This document shows, in pieces, positions 5,539 through 7,650 of a stretch of 7,650 nucleotides of DNA; position 1 is the stretch's first letter; each line of letters starts with the position of its first letter. Both the position numbers and the translations under genes were made by a program. The stretch is from assembly GCA_900556965.1 (NCBI GenBank), contig USQV01000037.1:1-7650 (forward strand), read 5' to 3'. The stretch is from an uncultured Clostridium sp. (GTDB lineage Bacteria; Bacillota_A; Clostridia; Lachnospirales; Lachnospiraceae). Below the pieces are notes generated by a model. That model was not told the origin of the DNA. It did no database searches and saw only the letters and a list, made by a program, of their open reading frames with translations.

Positions 5539-6954
5539 ATGTTTCTGGAAGAAACAAAGGACATGATGCGGGATAAGATCTTTTTAAGCAAGGTGTTTCA
5601 GATCGCACTCCCGGTTGCCATGCCGGGTATGTTAAACACGATCGTCAATCTGGTGGATACCATGATGATCGGTGCTCTTGGTGAAACCGCGATCGCAGCA
5701 GTAGGCCTTGCGAATAAAGTATTTTTCGTATATTCATTGCTTGTGTTCGGAATCGTAAGCGGAAGCGGTGTTCTCGCCGCACAATATTGGGGGAATAATG
5801 ACGTTAAAAATATCAGAAAAGTATTGGGACTTGCCCTGACGCTGGCAGTGGCGGGGGCATTTCTGTTCCTGATCCCGTCTGTGGTAAATCCGCAGGCGGT
5901 AATGCGTATTTTTACCGTGAGCCCGGAAACGATACGGATCGGGGCATCTTATCTGCTGATCGCCGCTATTTCGTATCCGTTTACTTCATTCACCAATGTA
6001 TATGTTGCGATGCTGAGGGCGGTTGGACATGTTAAGCTGCCGGTGGCCACAAGCTGCATGGCGATCATTATCAATATCATATTGAATTTCCTTCTGATCT
6101 TTCCGGAACACCATATCGCCCTTGGTACCGGCGAAGGACTTATCCTTACGATTCCGGGAGCAGGACTCGGCGTGGCGGGAGCTGCCCTTGCAACTCTTGC
6201 GGCAAGGATCACAGAAGCTTCCGTGCTTGTTTTGGCTGTATATTTGAAGAAATATCCCATTGCCTGTCATGTGCGTGAAATGTTTGGCTACTCCGGGGCA
6301 TTTATCCGTCAGTTTATCGGAACCTGTACGCCGGTCATCGCCAATGAATTTATGTGGGGACTTGGTGTGACGATCTATTCGCTTGCATACGGACGGATGG
6401 GAGATAATGCGGTTGCTGCCATCACGATTGCAACGACAATACAGGATATCGTATTCGTTCTGTTCCAGGGACTCAGCGCCGCAACGTCTGTTATCCTCGG
6501 AAATGAGATGGGCGCCGGAAAGCTTGATAAAGCAGAACGCTATGCAACATACTTTTTCCGGCTTGTATTCATACTTTCCGCTATAAGTATGGTGATTATC
6601 CTGATGATCCGAGGACCGATCCTTTCGATATATAAAATATCGCCTGAGGTGGAAAGGGCCGCTGCCAACTGTCTGATGTCCTTTATCCTTTTCCTTCCGG
6701 CAAAGATGTTCAACCTGATCTGCATCGTAGGTGTGCTGCGAAGCGGGGGAGATACAAAGGTCTGTCTGTTCCTCGACACGAGCGGAGTATGGATCATCGG
6801 CGTTCCCCTTGCCTTCATCGGAGGTCTTCTGTTTCGTTTTCCGATCCACATCGTGTATGGGATGGTCATGCTGGAGGAGGTATACAAATCTGTTCTTGGA
6901 TACATACGCTATCGACAGAAAAAGTGGCTCAGGAATCTGGCTGCAGAAATTTAA
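5539..6954 (+). CDS. MATE family multidrug efflux transporter
   Basis: A 471-residue inner-membrane protein of about 12 helices that would export drugs or metabolites in exchange for Na+ or H+. Family signs: the start of helix 1, IALPVAMPGMLNTIVNLVDTMMIG (22-45), and the internal two-fold repeat. GIVSGSGVLAAQYWG (71-85) in the first half matches GLSAATSVILGNEMG (311-325) in the second, and AMLRAVGHVKLP (157-168) matches GVLRSGGDTKVC (398-409). Length is typical (440-480). The basic C-terminus (457-466) should stay in the cytoplasm. The ATG at 5539 has AGAGGAG (5524-5530) 8 bases before it; the ATG pair at residues 9-10 has no binding site. Own promoter with a possible operator upstream; it ends against a shared terminator with a convergent IclR-type gene. 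Substrate cannot be read from the sequence. Confidence 0.95.
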   Translation: MFLEETKDMMRDKIFLSKVFQIALPVAMPGMLNTIVNLVDTMMIGALGETAIAAVGLANKVFFVYSLLVFGIVSGSGVLAAQYWGNNDVKNIRKVLGLALTLAVAGAFLFLIPSVVNPQAVMRIFTVSPETIRIGASYLLIAAISYPFTSFTNVYVAMLRAVGHVKLPVATSCMAIIINIILNFLLIFPEHHIALGTGEGLILTIPGAGLGVAGAALATLAARITEASVLVLAVYLKKYPIACHVREMFGYSGAFIRQFIGTCTPVIANEFMWGLGVTIYSLAYGRMGDNAVAAITIATTIQDIVFVLFQGLSAATSVILGNEMGAGKLDKAERYATYFFRLVFILSAISMVIILMIRGPILSIYKISPEVERAAANCLMSFILFLPAKMFNLICIVGVLRSGGDTKVCLFLDTSGVWIIGVPLAFIGGLLFRFPIHIVYGMVMLEEVYKSVLGYIRYRQKKWLRNLAAEI

Positions 6955-6969
6955 GATATATTAAACAGA

Positions 6970-7009
6970 AAAACGGTCTGTGCCGGAGATTTTCCGGACA
7001 GGCCGTTTT
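6970..7009. terminator. Two-way intrinsic terminator between MATE and IclR genes
   Basis: AAAACGGTCTGT (6970-6981) plus CCGG (6983-6986) pairs with CCGG (6994-6997) plus ACAGGCCGTTTT (6998-7009). There is one bulged G (6982), one wobble and a 7-base loop. T-runs stand at both ends, longer on the minus strand, so both convergent genes can end here. Confidence 0.9.
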
Positions 7010-7032
7010 GACGCTATGTGGATATATGGATC

Positions 7033-7650
7033 TTAGTCCGGGTCATCCGCTCCGGGAGTGTACCCCAAGTCAGCGGAAAGCTCTGACGCATATTTTAAAA
7101 CATGTTCCAGCTGAAGCTTTAATGCTTCTTCGGAATCAATGCGGATCATAGGGGCAATGATCCCGATGGAGCCGGCAAGCTCACCGGAGGCTTTGAATAC
7201 CGGGGCACCAATGCCGGCGGCATCGTTTACATAGTCACCGTAAGTGATCGCATATCCGCAGCTTCGTATTTGCTCCAGTTCTTTTCTTAATTCCTCCGAC
7301 TCGACGTGGGGAAATGCGTTATCGTGGATAATGATATTATTCAGATACTGGTCGATGAAGGAAGGGGATTGGAAAGCAAGGAGCACCTTACGGATCGCAC
7401 CACAATGCAGATACATTTCATAGCCAAATTCTTCCACGACCTTCAAATGGTTAGGCCCGTCGACCTTCTCGATCACAAGTCCCTTATTGCCGACAGGAAT
7501 GATGAGGTAAGAATCCTCCTGCGTAGATGCCGACAATGCTGCCAAGATCGGATGGGCGGCATCCTGAAGCCTTATGCCTTTAGCGGCCGCTTTTCCTAAA
7601 GGGATCAACGCCGGACCGAGGCGGTAAGTATGGGAGCGCTCATCACGGAT
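7033..7650 (-). CDS. IclR-family transcriptional regulator, C-terminal part
   Basis: The visible 205 residues are the linker and effector-binding domain of an IclR-type repressor or activator; the N-terminal winged helix lies beyond the window edge. The first residues, TYRLGPALIPLGKAA (8-22 of the visible part), are the usual link from the wing to the regulatory domain. MYLHCGAIRKVLLAF (79-93) matches the family's small-molecule-binding segment, and GYAITYGDYVNDAAGIGAPVF followed by GSIGIIAP (132-167) is the classic C-terminal signature. A TTG at 7608-7606 could be taken for a start, but the frame continues upstream with conserved sequence, so it is internal. The effector is unknown. IclR regulators often control adjacent catabolic genes, which would lie to the right; the convergent MATE gene is a less likely target. 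Ends at TAA before the shared terminator. Confidence 0.9.
   Translation of the reverse strand: MRDERSHTYRLGPALIPLGKAAAKGIRLQDAAHPILAALSASTQEDSYLIIPVGNKGLVIEKVDGPNHLKVVEEFGYEMYLHCGAIRKVLLAFQSPSFIDQYLNNIIIHDNAFPHVESEELRKELEQIRSCGYAITYGDYVNDAAGIGAPVFKASGELAGSIGIIAPMIRIDSEEALKLQLEHVLKYASELSADLGYTPGADDPD

Noticed and set aside
5986..6849. 287-residue minus-strand open frame opposite the MATE gene
   Set aside because: Its translation is rich in Lys/Asp/His/Cys with no fold or family signs, has no ribosome binding site, and mirrors a clear transporter gene.
7606..7608. TTG as the start of the IclR-type gene
   Set aside because: The frame continues upstream to the window edge with the conserved TYRLGPA linker, so this codon is an internal Leu.

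Overview
The window looks like part of the chromosome of a Gram-positive gut-type Clostridia, most likely a Lachnospiraceae member. This rests on strong AGGAGG-type ribosome binding sites, TTG starts, sigma-A promoters with extended -10 boxes, a class II EPSP synthase, a family-2 glycosyltransferase of a kind common in that family, and an IS982-type insertion sequence. The assignment is an inference from style and families, not from a marker gene.

Left part (1-1860) is the accessory region. Positions 1-540 hold, on the minus strand, the interior of an AT-rich surface-type protein made of about five GLUG-like repeats. Its 5' end is cut off where an IS982-family element begins (about 537-1572, transposase 626-1564). 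Right behind the transposase stop sits a 133-bp highly structured element (1573-1705) with inverted 14-bp ends and two internal hairpins. Then comes a short spacer with two divergent promoters. The missing 5' part of the GLUG gene is not on the far side of the IS, so this is not a simple insertion.

Middle part (1860-5400): a monocistronic GT2 glycosyltransferase (+, TTG start) converges on a two-gene minus-strand operon, tyrA-aroA, with a shared two-way terminator between them. TyrA (prephenate dehydrogenase with a C-terminal ACT domain) and AroA (EPSP synthase) both serve aromatic amino acid synthesis. The operon has a near-consensus promoter and a very short leader.

Right part (5400-7650): a 218-bp divergent intergenic region carries a small hairpin repeat and a MATE-transporter promoter overlapped by a 9-bp inverted repeat. 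The MATE efflux gene (+) converges on an IclR-family regulator (-, 5' end outside the window), again over a two-way terminator.

Most of the window is ordinary housekeeping and transport. The places worth a second look are the structured repeat at 1573-1705, the possible start-codon-masking hairpin of the transposase gene, the broken GLUG gene, the TyrA cofactor site, and the dyad at the MATE promoter. I see no convincing evidence of a new multi-gene system.
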